A DNA stretch of 64,000 nucleotides from Brachionus rotundiformis. Lineage: Eukaryota; Rotifera; Eurotatoria; Ploima; Brachionidae. Under the pieces are notes generated by a model. That model saw only the letters and a list, made by a program, of their open reading frames with translations. It was not told where the DNA came from and did no database searches. The translations under genes were made by a program, and so were the position numbers. The stretch is from assembly GCA_016802295.1 (NCBI GenBank), contig JAESIW010000020.1, forward strand, positions 4,550,971 through 4,614,970. Reading direction: 5' to 3'. Below, piece by piece: positions 1 to 10,062 of the stretch; position 1 is the first letter of the stretch; each line of letters starts with the position of its first letter.

Positions 1-238
1 TTTAAAAAGTTAAATAATTTTTTTTAGTTAATTAGAAAATATTGCGTTAAAGATTTTTGGATAAAAATTTTTCAAAATTTTTCATGCGTAAACTAAATAT
101 TTAAAATGTCAAAAGTAGAGATAAATTTTTAAATACTAAAGCATTTTTTCAAATATTTTGTATTTTAATAGTTATTAAAATGGGTATACAATAAAATTAA
201 TATCATTTTATGCATTTAAAAAATTATTTTTTTTCCAG

Positions 239-552
239 ATTTAGGTTTGATTGGTAATGGAAATTTCATTCCTCATGATAATTTCCCTAATCTAGTGCCT
301 ATTAATCCATCAAATCCTGTTATTGCATCAAACTCAATTTTGGAAAATTTTAACTTAAATAATTCACTCGGTTTAGACCAAATCAGCAATTTAGGGTTTT
401 TGAATTCACAAAATTGTATAGAAGGCGAGCCTATTGTTATAAATCAAGATGTGATTATTCCTCAGCCATTTGTTGTAAAGCAAGTTTTTGTACCAAAACC
501 ATATCTACCTTATTCACGTTGTCATAAAAATGGTTTTCCTTGTTTTTGGTAA
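239..552 (+). CDS. 3' exon of a gene entering from the left; small Asn/Pro-rich protein
   Basis: Only the last exon is visible. A splice acceptor (poly-T then CCAG) ends at 238, and the reading frame runs from 239 with two bases completing a split codon to the TAA at 550-552, giving about 104 residues. The protein is rich in Asn, Pro and Ile. It ends in a Pro-Tyr-Leu-Pro-Tyr-Ser-Arg motif followed by a short Cys/Phe tail. The gene at 973 ends in the same PYLPY(S/T)R motif, so the two look like neighbouring relatives. I recognise no domain. Bases 1-238 read as AT-rich intron. The start and upstream exons lie outside the window. Confidence 0.6.
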
Positions 553-972
553 TTGTGCTCATTTTTCCAACAATTTTTTTAATAAAATTTTTAAATTGAC
601 CATCAAATTTAAATTAATTTTTGATCATTTCACACAGTGGCTAATCGAGTTTTTATGCTTGATTTAATTTTTCAAATTTTTAATTGAATAAATTTGTTCA
701 GAAATATGGGACAATTCCAAGTGAATTTCTTGATTGTTTATTTATCTAAAAATTATACAATTTTTTCTAATTTATCTAATTTTATTTATAAATGACCATA
801 CTTAAATTACATGCTCTCATTGGTCAAATAAAATTGGTTTCTATCCACGATTTTATTCTCGGTCCCTTTAGCTATTACTTGCGATTCGATATTTATCAAC
901 CATGAAACTAATTCCAATATAAATTAAACATATTTTTAAATCAAGAAATATAGAAAATCAAAAATAATAAAA
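553..972. other. Intergenic, AT-rich
   Basis: Between two genes on the same strand. It holds AATAAA-type signals after 552 and a TATA-like stretch (ATATAAATTA) near 918, about 55 bases before the next ATG. Nothing else is recognisable. Confidence 0.5.
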
Positions 973-1527
973 ATGAATTCTGGCTACACGGCAACATGTG
1001 GCACTTGCATAGCACCTGCTATTATAATCACCTCTTGTCCTCCAATACAGAACACGTTGCAAGGATTTCCTCAACAAGTGTCACAATTCCCAATTCCATA
1101 TCAACCATATCCTTCCCAATATCCTCAACCATATTTGCAAAATTTTTCCCAACCAAACACTTGCCTTACTAGTTGCACAACGACATGTGGTCCAAATTTA
1201 CTCCAAAGCCAAACTTCACCTTATCAATCAGTTTACCAGCCTCAGCAACAATCATATTTACCACCTTGTCCACAGCCACAATTTTCTCAGCTACCTTTTT
1301 GTCCACCAAATTTTCAAAATTGTGGTCCTCAATCCATAATTCAAAATTATCCCCAGTACCCATCTAATGCTCAATGTTTTACTAATTACCAACCTTGTGC
1401 TCCTAACTGTTTGCCTCCTCCTGGATCTCAATCAAATCTTTCTCAAGAACGAACTAAAGAAATAATAACAATACCATATTTGCCATACACTCGTCAAAAT
1501 CGACGAGGATATCCAAGATGGGATTAA
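973..1527 (+). CDS. Pro/Gln/Cys-rich low-complexity protein, 184 aa
   Basis: Uninterrupted frame from ATG 973 (context AAAAATG) to TAA 1525-1527. The protein is dominated by Pro, Gln, Tyr, Ser and Cys: many short PYQPYPSQYPQPY-like segments and about a dozen cysteines spread singly or as CxxC. There is no clear signal peptide. The C-terminus carries PYLPYTR followed by a basic tail, echoing the PYLPYSR tail of the exon at 239-552. Such composition is common in structural, matrix or cuticle-type proteins, but nothing in the sequence proves that role. Codon use and frame continuity over 184 codons in such AT-rich DNA support a real gene. Confidence 0.6.
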   Translation: MNSGYTATCGTCIAPAIIITSCPPIQNTLQGFPQQVSQFPIPYQPYPSQYPQPYLQNFSQPNTCLTSCTTTCGPNLLQSQTSPYQSVYQPQQQSYLPPCPQPQFSQLPFCPPNFQNCGPQSIIQNYPQYPSNAQCFTNYQPCAPNCLPPPGSQSNLSQERTKEIITIPYLPYTRQNRRGYPRWD

Positions 1528-1752
1528 TGTAAATAATTAATGCTTAATTTTTTTTAATAAATTGTAATTGATGAGTTAGTGATTTCTATTTAAATTTTAT
1601 CGTTTTTTTTCATTTATGCTAGATAATATCTTTGAATGATTAATTAATTAGAAAAAAATAAATTGGTATCCTTGAAACGAAAAAACTTTATTAACAAACT
1701 GGAAAGGAATTATTAGTAATCATTTGCGTAAACATTATGAAAAAAATATAAA

Positions 1753-3952
1753 TCAACACAATTTTAAATTTTCTACCATTTTTTGACAGTTTAACTTGGT
1801 CGCTTTGGATCTGTACAAACTCGAGTAGTATTCAGCAAATTCAATTATTTGATATCTCAATTCCCAATTTAAATTATTCTTAAATATTTTGACAAACTTT
1901 TCATAAAGAATACTTTCTTCTTCAAAATCAAAATTTTCTTTATTGTGTAATCCTTTAAGAATAGCAGAATTCATTTTTGATGTCATCATATCAACAAAAA
2001 TTTTGAGCAAATAAGCTTTTTAAACGCATTTAAATATCAGACTTTAAATGTAAATATTAAATTACCATCGGAAAATATTAATGAATATTTTTTTTGTAAA
2101 ATATGATTTAGAAGAAAACTAAAACTGTTAATCCATTCAGCATAGCCCATTGTCTTGCCGATTAGGAAATATTTTTCTAAAATTTTTGCCAACCTACTCA
2201 AAACAACTTCATCTCTGATTTTGGCACTTTTATTAAGAAAATAAACAAGTGATTTTTGGAATGAAATGTTGAAATTTTCATAATTTGAATTGGTCTAGAT
2301 TTAAGCAAAATTAGTTTTGAATATTAAAAATAATTAAAAATTTACATTAATTTCTAAGTATTTATACAAAGAGCAAATAAATAAACTTAGCGTTTCATCA
2401 TTAATGTTCAGTTCGAGAAAAAAAGGAAGTATTTGTAAAGCGATTCGACCCTTTAAAATTAAAAATTAAAAACTAAATTTTAAAATAAAAAATACTTTTT
2501 TGCTGAATAGTAAAGTGTGTTCCCAAATTTTTGATACTTTCTTCCAAAACTTTCCATAAAAATATAAAAAATTCGATTTTAGTTCTATTAAATTTTAAGA
2601 TTTTAAGGTTTTTATCTCAAATTTTTTCTTCCAAATCTTACTCAATATAGAATAAGCAATATCAACGAAATCAACCACATTATCATCGTTTAAATTAAGA
2701 TCTTTTGTTTTGAAAATTAGTTTAGCTGACAAATCAGTCAACATTTGAAGTTTTTGCTCATATAAAATTTCATCATCAAAATCATAATCGAACAATATCA
2801 AAGTCTTTTTGAAACTATTTACTCTAAAGGATTTAATTTAGACTTAATTTTAATTATACTTCTGCTGTTTCCTTTGTAAGCTTGATTATTTCGGCAGTAA
2901 TTTTAATTTTGTTAAAATGTACAATTAAATTGTCAAAAAATTGAAGAAAAATATCAAAAAATTGAAAAAAAGCCAATTTGGATAAATTATATAAACCAAA
3001 AGGAATAACAAGTAAGGCATTGAGAAAATTGGGAATCAAATGGAAACATTTTTTGGCAATTATTGACATATAGTTTTTTAATAATTTAAAAAGTATTTCA
3101 TTGCTCATTGTAAAAACAATTTGATATTCAATTGTTAGTTCAAAGCTTAAAATTTTGTTGCTAAAAAATTCGTTTAAAATCTTTAAATCAAAAGATCAAT
3201 GATAATTTTATTTGTTTATAAAGATAATTTTACTTGGGCTATTCTTTCAGCATTTAGATCATCTACTATACTATTTATGAATTTTAACGAATAGATTAGC
3301 CACTCAACTTCTTTAATTTCTTCCAAATTGTCAGTCAAACTTAAACGCAAATAAACAATATCAACTAGACTATTTCTTAACAAAATATCCAAATTGGCGT
3401 CTGCTGATTGTTTTTCGCACATTTTACTCAAAGGGACATTTATTTTGCCAAAAAAAAATCTTAGATTTTCTCTTAACCACGCTGGGAAAAGGCTAATTTT
3501 TCTTCGATAAGTCTCGAAATTTATTACTTTTAAAAATAATAGTATTGTCTTTCCTTGTCTCTAAACAATTAAGAAATTAAAAGTTAATTTTTCCAATTAT
3601 CTTTAATTAGGATATTAGGATCACCTCCATCCCACTCGACTCCAAATTTATTAAATATTCAATCATTGTTAAAAAATTATTATTGATTATCTAAAAATGT
3701 TCTATTTTATCTTGTCAAATAGACAAAGAAATTTACTTGATTAGTCCATATTTTGTGGGCAAAATAATCATTTGTTAGAAATTGATTTATCAGATCATAA
3801 AAATTATCCACCAATACTTCGACTATAACATTTCCATTTCTTTTATTTGAAGATAACTCGAATTCTTGAATAAGTTTTTTCTGTTCGAGTATTAGTTGGT
3901 TGTAATCACTTTCCAAGCATGTCTCTTTTCTTGCCAAACATAATGAAAACAT
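1753..3952 (-). CDS. Nine-exon gene for an all-helical protein of unknown function, 592 aa
   Basis: I could join nine exons on the minus strand with matching phases: 3952-3737, 3690-3625, 3560-3234, 3180-2860, 2804-2642, 2584-2496, 2450-2346, 2294-2066 and 2015-1753. They total 593 codons including the stop. Introns are about 45-75 bp. Two acceptors (before 2804 and 2015) are AAAAAG, without a pyrimidine tract. The predicted protein is Leu/Ile/Phe/Asn-rich and looks like stacked amphipathic helices, compatible with a HEAT/ARM-type solenoid. I see no catalytic motif, signal peptide or convincing membrane segment. I do not recognise the family. ATG 3952 is the first in-frame methionine; an upstream exon cannot be excluded. 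Confidence 0.65.
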
Positions 3953-5175
3953 GATCAATACATAAAAATTGAATAGATCATAAATATCATTTATTTATTT
4001 TAATTAAATTATAAATTCTATTGAAATTATTTTTTAAGTAAGTTGCATCAAGTTTCTATTTTTGTCCACTCATAATTTTTTGAAAAAGTATAAAATTAAA
4101 GTTCAATATTTTTTTTCAATTTTTTAAAAAAATATTAGAAACTTAATGATTTTAAAATATGTTTAGATTATTTTTTTTTACTTTGATAAAATATCTGTTT
4201 TAAAGAAACTTAATTTCTCAAATATAAATAAATGATTTCTAGTTTTGTGAAATTTGGTAAAGCAGAACAGAAGAAACCATCTAAAAAATAATTAACACTG
4301 AAAAAAAAATAAAAACTGGTCCTGTAAATCAAATATGGTGCAAAATAAAAAGTTAGGGTACGAGAACTATGTAAATTTTCCATACCATATACGGACTTCA
4401 TCAGTCGCTTTGTATGTTGCACCATATTTGTTTTAAAGGACCAGTTTTTATTTTTTTTTAACTGTTTAGTATTTTTTAGATGGTTTCTTCTGTTCTGCTG
4501 TACCAAATTTTACTAAATCTTGATTTTGGCTATCAAAATTTTACTGTTCTAAGAAAGATAAATTTTTGGAATTTAAATTTTCTTAAACTTAACTTGTTTT
4601 CGAGCAAAATTATTTGAGGTCCAGTTTTTGATAAACAAAATAATTTTTTATATGTAAAATAAAATTAATTTACCTGCTGAATATCTGTTAGCCAAATTTT
4701 TGATGGGTAAATTAACCGACTACCTTTAATCAGACCTAATAACAGAACTAAAGATTTTAGGCTTTCAATTAATAAACTTCTTAATTTAGATAATAAATTT
4801 CTTAAGATTAATTAATCAATTCTGGTCAATAAATTTTAATTAAGTTTTCATTTTATATAAAGAATGAATTTTTGATAATTTTTTATTAGATTAATGTTTA
4901 TAAATTTTCAATAATGATTTAAATAAACTTGGAATTCTCTTTAAATAAGTGTCTTTAGCCTGTTAATTTTAATTGGATTTTTATTTTATCCAAAAAAAGT
5001 AATTTCACAATTTAATTTAATTATTTTAACATTTCATTTCAAAAAGTACTTTACTCAAAAATTAATTAATGTTAATTGGATTTATAAAATTTCTCAATAA
5101 ATAAATTTTTTGGCAAATTTTTTAAACCTATATATTTCTCACTTACAAAATTAACTTTCATAAAAAAATAAAATT
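3953..5175. other. Intergenic gap with one inverted-repeat element
   Basis: Very AT-rich. Apart from the inverted repeat at 4251-4511 I see no exon-like frame or RNA gene. Confidence 0.5.
4251..4511. repeat. Long imperfect inverted repeat (MITE or foldback-like)
   Basis: The left arm, from 4251 (AATTTGGTAAAGCAGAACAG...), is matched by the reverse complement of the right arm ending near 4511 (...CTGTTCTGCTGTACCAAATT). Arms are about 90 bp with few mismatches, separated by about 70 bp. Both arms also share a homopurine stretch and ACTGGTCCT. This fits a miniature inverted-repeat transposable element. No target-site duplication is certain. Confidence 0.75.
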
Positions 5176-6864
5176 ATGGATTTTTGTACCGAACAGTATT
5201 TAGATACTAAGTCATTGAGACCAAGCTCGAGTAAAAAGAGCTTTAAACAAAAGCACAGAAAGTTTGAAGAAACTTGTCAAATCGAAACAAATGATAACAC
5301 TGTTTTACTCAATCTTAACAAAAACAAAAATTGGAAACTGAAAAAACAGATAAAAAATCAGATCAGCCATGACCCCGAATTTGGAACAAAATTAGAGACA
5401 AAGAAAAATGTAATTATATCAACTTTTGAACCTGGAACAAACAATGTAATCGAAACCTTAACATACTCAAAAAAGTCTCTTCCAATTAGAAATGATAAGA
5501 TAAATTTTAAAAGTGAACAAAAATTTGGACATTCTATTCTCAAAGATAACTATGACAAAGGCTATAAAAAAATTCTAAAAACTAAATCGAAAAGACAAAT
5601 AGCTGTTTGTGAAGATATTAAAGTAGTAGGACAAAATTCATCTAAAAACTATGACAAATTGATTAGACCAGCAATAAATAATTTAGATAAGTTAATCGAA
5701 AATGTTGACCAAAATAGAATAAAATTTAAAGCCTTCGAAGATCCAGTTTGTTTTGAATCCAAAATATATTTGCCAAAACAGATTAAGCCTTCATTTCGAC
5801 AAATTGAGTCCAACTCAGAATGTTTAATTTGCCTAAATGAAACACAGTCACAACTCATCATAAATGAGTGCAACCACGGATGCTGCGAGGAATGCTGGAA
5901 TGGTTATGTTAGTCAAAAATTTCCATTTGGTGAACTATTTTGTTTTTACACCGGTTGTGGTACCAAACTGGAATTAGATCTATTAGAATATTTGTTACCT
6001 AGAGAAAAATATGAGAAAAATATCACAAAAATTCTTGGAAAAAATAATTTTATTGAATGTCTAGGAAGCTGTAATAACTTTTTTAATTTAAATTGTGGAT
6101 TTAGATTTCCAAAATGTGTTTGTGGATTCTCTATGTGTATGACATGTAAATCTGAATCTCATTTTCCAATAAATTGCGAAAGTTTCCAATTCTACTTGAC
6201 TTTGCTGAAAGAAAACAAAAATTTGGATAATAAGGTTATTTTCAAGGGAAAATTTTGTCCATCGTGTAAAATGTTGATTGAAAAGACTGGAGGTTGTCCA
6301 CACATGACTTGTGTGTGTGGTTGTGAATTTTGTTGGGATTGTCTAAAAAATTATTCCAATACACATTCCGGATGTCTACCAGTAAAGGAGTTTAGCTTTA
6401 GTATTGAAGATTTAGAAAGCAAAAATATAAGAATTTTGTTCGAGCAGTTTTCTTACCAAGAAACAATAAGCAAAAAATTGATTTCAATATTGGATAAGGA
6501 AAAAGATTTTCTTGCTCAGATATTAAAGAATGAATATTGCCAAATTTTATGTGCCCAAATTAGTGATTATATAACCGATCCAAAAAATTGCACCAATCTT
6601 ATCAAACAAATTCTCAGATATTCATTTTATATAATCGAAAAAGCCGACAGATCAATTGAGTTACTTTTTGCTGAAGAAATTTTTAATAGAATTAGCCAAA
6701 TCCAGCAGAATCATGAAAAGGTCTTAATACGCAAAGGTCTCACTGGCTTGTGTAAAGGTCTTAACAAGATACTTTCTATGAAGACTGTTACTTTAAGTAA
6801 AATTATTCCTTTAATTAACCAAATTTTCCTGCTCCTCCAAAAGTTGAAAACCATGAATAAATAA
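5176..6864 (+). CDS. RBR-type E3 ubiquitin-protein ligase, 562 aa
   Basis: A single-exon gene, ATG 5176 to TAA 6862-6864. A basic, low-complexity N-terminus (1-200) precedes RING1 from about residue 216 (CLICL...CNHGCCEEC...C...C), an IBR domain (about 285-345, Cys/His-rich) and RING2 from 361 (CPSC...GGCPHMTCVCGCEFCWDCL). RBR ligases transfer ubiquitin through a thioester on the first Cys of the GGC(N/P)HM motif, here Cys374, after E2 binding by RING1. The helical C-terminal 160 residues may be a family-specific regulatory region. The closest general class is Ariadne/RNF-like RBR; I cannot assign an orthologue. The lack of introns in an intron-rich neighbourhood may indicate an old retrocopy. 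Confidence 0.85.
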   Translation: MDFCTEQYLDTKSLRPSSSKKSFKQKHRKFEETCQIETNDNTVLLNLNKNKNWKLKKQIKNQISHDPEFGTKLETKKNVIISTFEPGTNNVIETLTYSKKSLPIRNDKINFKSEQKFGHSILKDNYDKGYKKILKTKSKRQIAVCEDIKVVGQNSSKNYDKLIRPAINNLDKLIENVDQNRIKFKAFEDPVCFESKIYLPKQIKPSFRQIESNSECLICLNETQSQLIINECNHGCCEECWNGYVSQKFPFGELFCFYTGCGTKLELDLLEYLLPREKYEKNITKILGKNNFIECLGSCNNFFNLNCGFRFPKCVCGFSMCMTCKSESHFPINCESFQFYLTLLKENKNLDNKVIFKGKFCPSCKMLIEKTGGCPHMTCVCGCEFCWDCLKNYSNTHSGCLPVKEFSFSIEDLESKNIRILFEQFSYQETISKKLISILDKEKDFLAQILKNEYCQILCAQISDYITDPKNCTNLIKQILRYSFYIIEKADRSIELLFAEEIFNRISQIQQNHEKVLIRKGLTGLCKGLNKILSMKTVTLSKIIPLINQIFLLLQKLKTMNK

Positions 6865-7021
6865 TTTTGAAATAAATTTTTTACTCTTGATTATTATCTT
6901 TTTTTTAGTTTTACTTAATCATAAAACAAATTTAATTTTTTGAAAATTGGGTGAAATGATCTGTCCGTGTTTTGACTTTCTAGCTGCACTAAACTCATTT
7001 AAGTATAAATTTTAAAAATTG

Positions 7022-7403
7022 TATGTGCAAATGGTCTTTCACGTAGTCTGCAGAAGAGCTTTTTGGCGGATACATATGACTACCGGTCTTTGTTCAAGTC
7101 TTGTCGTTGGCTTTGACCATCTTCCAGTATAGAATCCGAAAGGAACGAGAATCTGCTGTACAGCTGACCCTCAGATAGACGTAACTTTGGAAGCCTTAAG
7201 TTAAGACTTTATCTCGAGTGAGAGAGAAGTCGCTTGGTTTGTGGTTCCAAGCTAGTCTAAGTAATTGCCGAGTTCGCAGCCATTTAGTGCTCGGATGAGT
7301 GGCGTTTTTTATGATGAACGTCTCACTGGCTTCTTAGGGAAAGACGCCGTCATAACTCTGCCAAAGCCGGTCCCAAACCCGGTTGAGAAAATAGGAGGGT
7401 GAC
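7022..7403 (+). repeat. GC-rich island, probable non-autonomous element with ribozyme 3' end
   Basis: About 380 bp with close to balanced base composition, sharply bounded on both sides by DNA of roughly 80% A+T. It has no long open frame. It contains several short hairpins, for example GCTTGG...CCAAGC near 7232-7252, and ends in the candidate twister ribozyme 7349-7403. Composition, lack of coding and the terminal ribozyme suggest an RNA-derived element (SINE or retrozyme-like), but I see no tRNA-like A/B boxes and no second copy in the window. Confidence 0.5.
7349..7403 (+). ncRNA. Candidate twister self-cleaving ribozyme
   Basis: Matches the twister consensus as I recall it from the rice type example, in order. 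P1 is GTCA (7349-7352) pairing with TGAC (7400-7403). Then come TAAC (7353-7356), GCC (7360-7362), GCCGG + TCCCAAAC + CCGG (P4 stem and loop, 7366-7382), an A-rich linker and GGAGGG (7394-7399). The loop CCC (7372-7374) can form the T1 pseudoknot with GGG 7397-7399. P2 (7356-7359 with 7391-7394) has one mismatch. The normally invariant G of CCCAAGC is A at 7377, which should weaken pseudoknot T2. Cleavage would be expected between T7353 and A7354. It may be an active variant or a slightly decayed copy. Confidence 0.7.
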
Positions 7404-7654
7404 AAACAAATAATTAATTTTGTTTAATTTTATAACTAAAATCCAATATTTTATTAAAATTTGTAATTCAAGGATAAATTTTTTTTTTAAAAATATAAAG
7501 AATAATTGAATTTATCATTGATTATTCCCATTCTAAGTATCTTTTTAGTTGTTGGATGATATAATTTTATGAAATTAAAACTTTCAGATAATTTCAAGTA
7601 ATTTTTAAGTATTTGATTTTTATCTGATATGAATTCTTCAGTATCTAATTTTTT

Positions 7655-7800
7655 TTTTGAAGTCTTTCCTGATTAGAATTGATTTCCGATGTTTTTAATT
7701 TAATTTAAATTTTCATTTTTCAAACCAAATTGACTCACTTTAATAACTTTAAAATGATCAATATATTATGCTTCAATAAATGATTTAAACATTAAAATAA
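7655..7800. repeat. Dispersed repeat, copy 1
   Basis: Shares with 38832-39010 an ordered series of blocks: GTCTTTCCTGATTAGAAT, GATTTC(C/T)GATGTTTTTAAT, CAAACCAAATTG, CACTTTAATA and a terminal AAAAAAATSCAG. The copies differ by small insertions and deletions. No coding potential; family unknown. Confidence 0.6.
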
Positions 7801-8514
7801 AAAAATGCAGCTCCTTTTTTATATCTAGAATTTTAACATTTTGAACATGAACATGGCGAAGATTTTTTCTCCAGTACTTATGTTGTAGAACTGTATGTTT
7901 TTTATCTATGTATATTTATTAATAATTAAGTTTTTTTCCGCAATACAAGAAATCAATTGAGCATTTACTTTTTTATATATGCTTTAGAGCTTTGTCAATA
8001 AAAAAAATTTATTGTTTAGAAAAATTGAAATGGGACAATTGTAATCCTTATTTTTAAGATTAATTTTTTAGACAAAATTATCAATTTATTTTGTATCAAA
8101 ATGTTTTTTAAGATAATATTCTTGTGTATATTTCAAGTTTTAATTTTTATTAAATAAAATCTTTACTTTAAATAAATTACTTGTTTTTAAAAATATAAAA
8201 AATTATTTTTTTTAGATCTTAGCTTGAATATTGCGTAACATTAGAAATTTTAACTGTAATACTACATAACTATTGCATAAGAAAAATACTATCACTTAGC
8301 TACATGACTGATTTTTTTGCTATTACAAATGGTATTTTATTAGTAACATGCATTTGTTTCCATATCACCTCTTGAGTAAATAAATCAATTCTGATGCTTT
8401 TGGAACAAAGGTAGAAAACTGAATTGTTTTTCAACTTTAAATACTATAAATAAATCTAAAAATTACAAAAAAATTAAACATTTTAAATTCATTTTTCTTA
8501 AGAAAAGAATTGCA

Positions 8515-9899
8515 ATGTATTTAAATTTTTTGACAATTTTGATAATAATTAATTTTAGTAAAGGTTAGAATTTAACGAGTTGTGATCTTTTTTTCATTTT
8601 TATCTATAAGGTCAGAAGATAATTTCAGCAAGAGAAATTTCTTCAGATTCATGTAAAGATAGTCCATGTCAAAATGAAGCTACTTGTGTTCCATTACCAA
8701 ATGGGGATCATTTTTGCAAATGCTTAGGTAATTCGCATCAATATTTTTACGAAAAATAAATTTTAAAAAATTCAGATGGCTTTGGTGGAAAACACTGCCA
8801 AATTAAAAATCCTTGTGATACCAATTCCTGTATGAACGGAGGAATTTGTAAACCAACTAGCAATTTTGAAGATAAGTCATTCATTTGTGAATGCCAGACA
8901 GGATTTAGTGGAGAAGTTTGTCAAGAAAGTAAATACTTATTTTTTTAATTTTAAATTTTTGATAAAATTTTATAATTAGAAAATGTTTGTGATGAAAAAT
9001 CATGTATTAATGGAAAATGCACAGATGAAAATGGAAATAAAGTGTGCTCGTGTTTACTTGGCTTTACTGGAAATATGTGCGAATTGGAAATAGACCCATG
9101 CGCTGATAATCCATGTAAAAATGAAGGGCTATGTATCAAGGAATCTCATGATAGATATTCATGTTTGTGTTTACGTGAGTATATAAAATTGAATTTCAAC
9201 CAAGATAATAATTCTTAACGTAGCTGGCTACATTGGAAAAGATTGTGCTGATAAAGATCCTTGCAGTTTAAATCCTTGTCAAAATAGAGGCGAATGCCGA
9301 TCCTTGAAGGTAGGCTCTGAGATTGTGTACACTTGTACCTGCAGACCTGAATTTTATGGTCCAAACTGTGAAAAAGGTAGCTGAAAATAAATTAACCAAT
9401 TTTATATCTATTATATTTTTTATTTTGTAAAGAAAATCTCTGCGTAAAGGACCCATGCAAAAATTATGGGCTATGCAAATTTGATAAAGAAACCGAGAAA
9501 GCAACTTGTATATGCTTAAAGGGATTTTCAGGTGAAAATTGCCAAGAAAAATTGAATGAAGTCTGCTCAAAAAATTTATGCTTGAATGGAGGAACTTGTT
9601 TTGTGGAACAACTAGATTTTAAAACAAGTGAAAAATGTTTATGCCCGACTTCTCATTATGGTACAAAATGTGAGCATGAAAATCCATGTGTTTCGTCACC
9701 TTGTAAAAACAACGGCTTATGTAAATTTGATGTAAAGAACGAAAAAACGTCTTGTTTGTGTATGAAGGGCTACACGGGAGAATTTTGTGAAGAGGAATGC
9801 AAAGATAAATCAAAAATCTGTAAACTTGCCAATGGTCTAAATATGTGCTCAACAGTAGGGTCACAGTGCAAAGAAAGTTGTGGATTATGTGAAAATTAA
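8515..9899 (+). CDS. Secreted protein with eight EGF repeats and a C-terminal ShKT domain, 377 aa
   Basis: Six exons: 8515-8563, 8611-8727, 8776-8928, 8980-9174, 9224-9376 and 9433-9899. All introns are phase 1 and 47-56 bp, typical of shuffled EGF modules. Exon 1 encodes a hydrophobic signal peptide (MYLNFLTILIIINFS). Eight EGF-like units follow, each with six cysteines in the pattern CxxxPCxNxGxC...CxCxxGfxGxxC. One is shortened (CDEKSCINGKC). The last 35 residues, CKDKSKICKLAN...CKESCGLC, form an ShKT-type six-cysteine domain. No transmembrane segment is present, so the product should be extracellular. Function is not deducible beyond adhesion, matrix or venom-like scaffolds seen for EGF/ShKT proteins. 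A gene of similar architecture lies at 13943-15625. Confidence 0.85.
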
Positions 9900-9974
9900 T
9901 CTTTAATTTATTTTATTTTAGTTTAATAAAATTTTTAATAGTAAATTAATTTAAAAAAAAAGCTTTAAAAAGGA

Positions 9975-10062
9975 TGCCCCAGGAGAGGATTGAACTCTCG
10001 ACCTTCGCATCGCTAAACTGTATTTATAAGTACGACGCTCTAACCAGCTGAGCTACTGGGGC
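9975..10062 (-). tRNA. tRNA-Ile (anticodon UAU) with a 14-nt intron
   Basis: Reading 10062 to 9975: acceptor GCCCCAG pairs with CTGGGGC (discriminator A), the D arm is GCTC...GAGC, the anticodon stem TCGTA pairs with TGCGA, the loop is CTTATAA with anticodon TAT, and the T arm GAGAG/CTCTC encloses TTCAATC. Extra bases after position 37 (AATACAGTTTAGCG) form an intron at the canonical place. tRNA-Ile(UAU) carries an intron in many animals. A T5 run follows the 3' end as a Pol III stop. Confidence 0.92.

Larger units (their letters stand above)
6865..8514. other. Intergenic gap with GC-rich island and dispersed repeat
   Basis: No protein frame is supported. The gap contains the GC-rich island 7022-7403 with a candidate twister ribozyme at its 3' end, and a repeat copy at about 7655-7800. 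The rest is featureless AT-rich DNA. Confidence 0.5.

Noticed and set aside
4210..4506. 98-codon minus-strand frame
   Set aside because: Lies entirely inside an inverted repeat; its composition is that of the repeat arms.
7261..7340. Possible hammerhead ribozyme around GGATGAGTGGCG
   Set aside because: The CTGATGA...GAAA core is absent; the twister match downstream is much better.
7022..7403. rRNA or snRNA gene as explanation of the GC-rich island
   Set aside because: No conserved rRNA, U1-U6 or SRP core sequence is recognisable.
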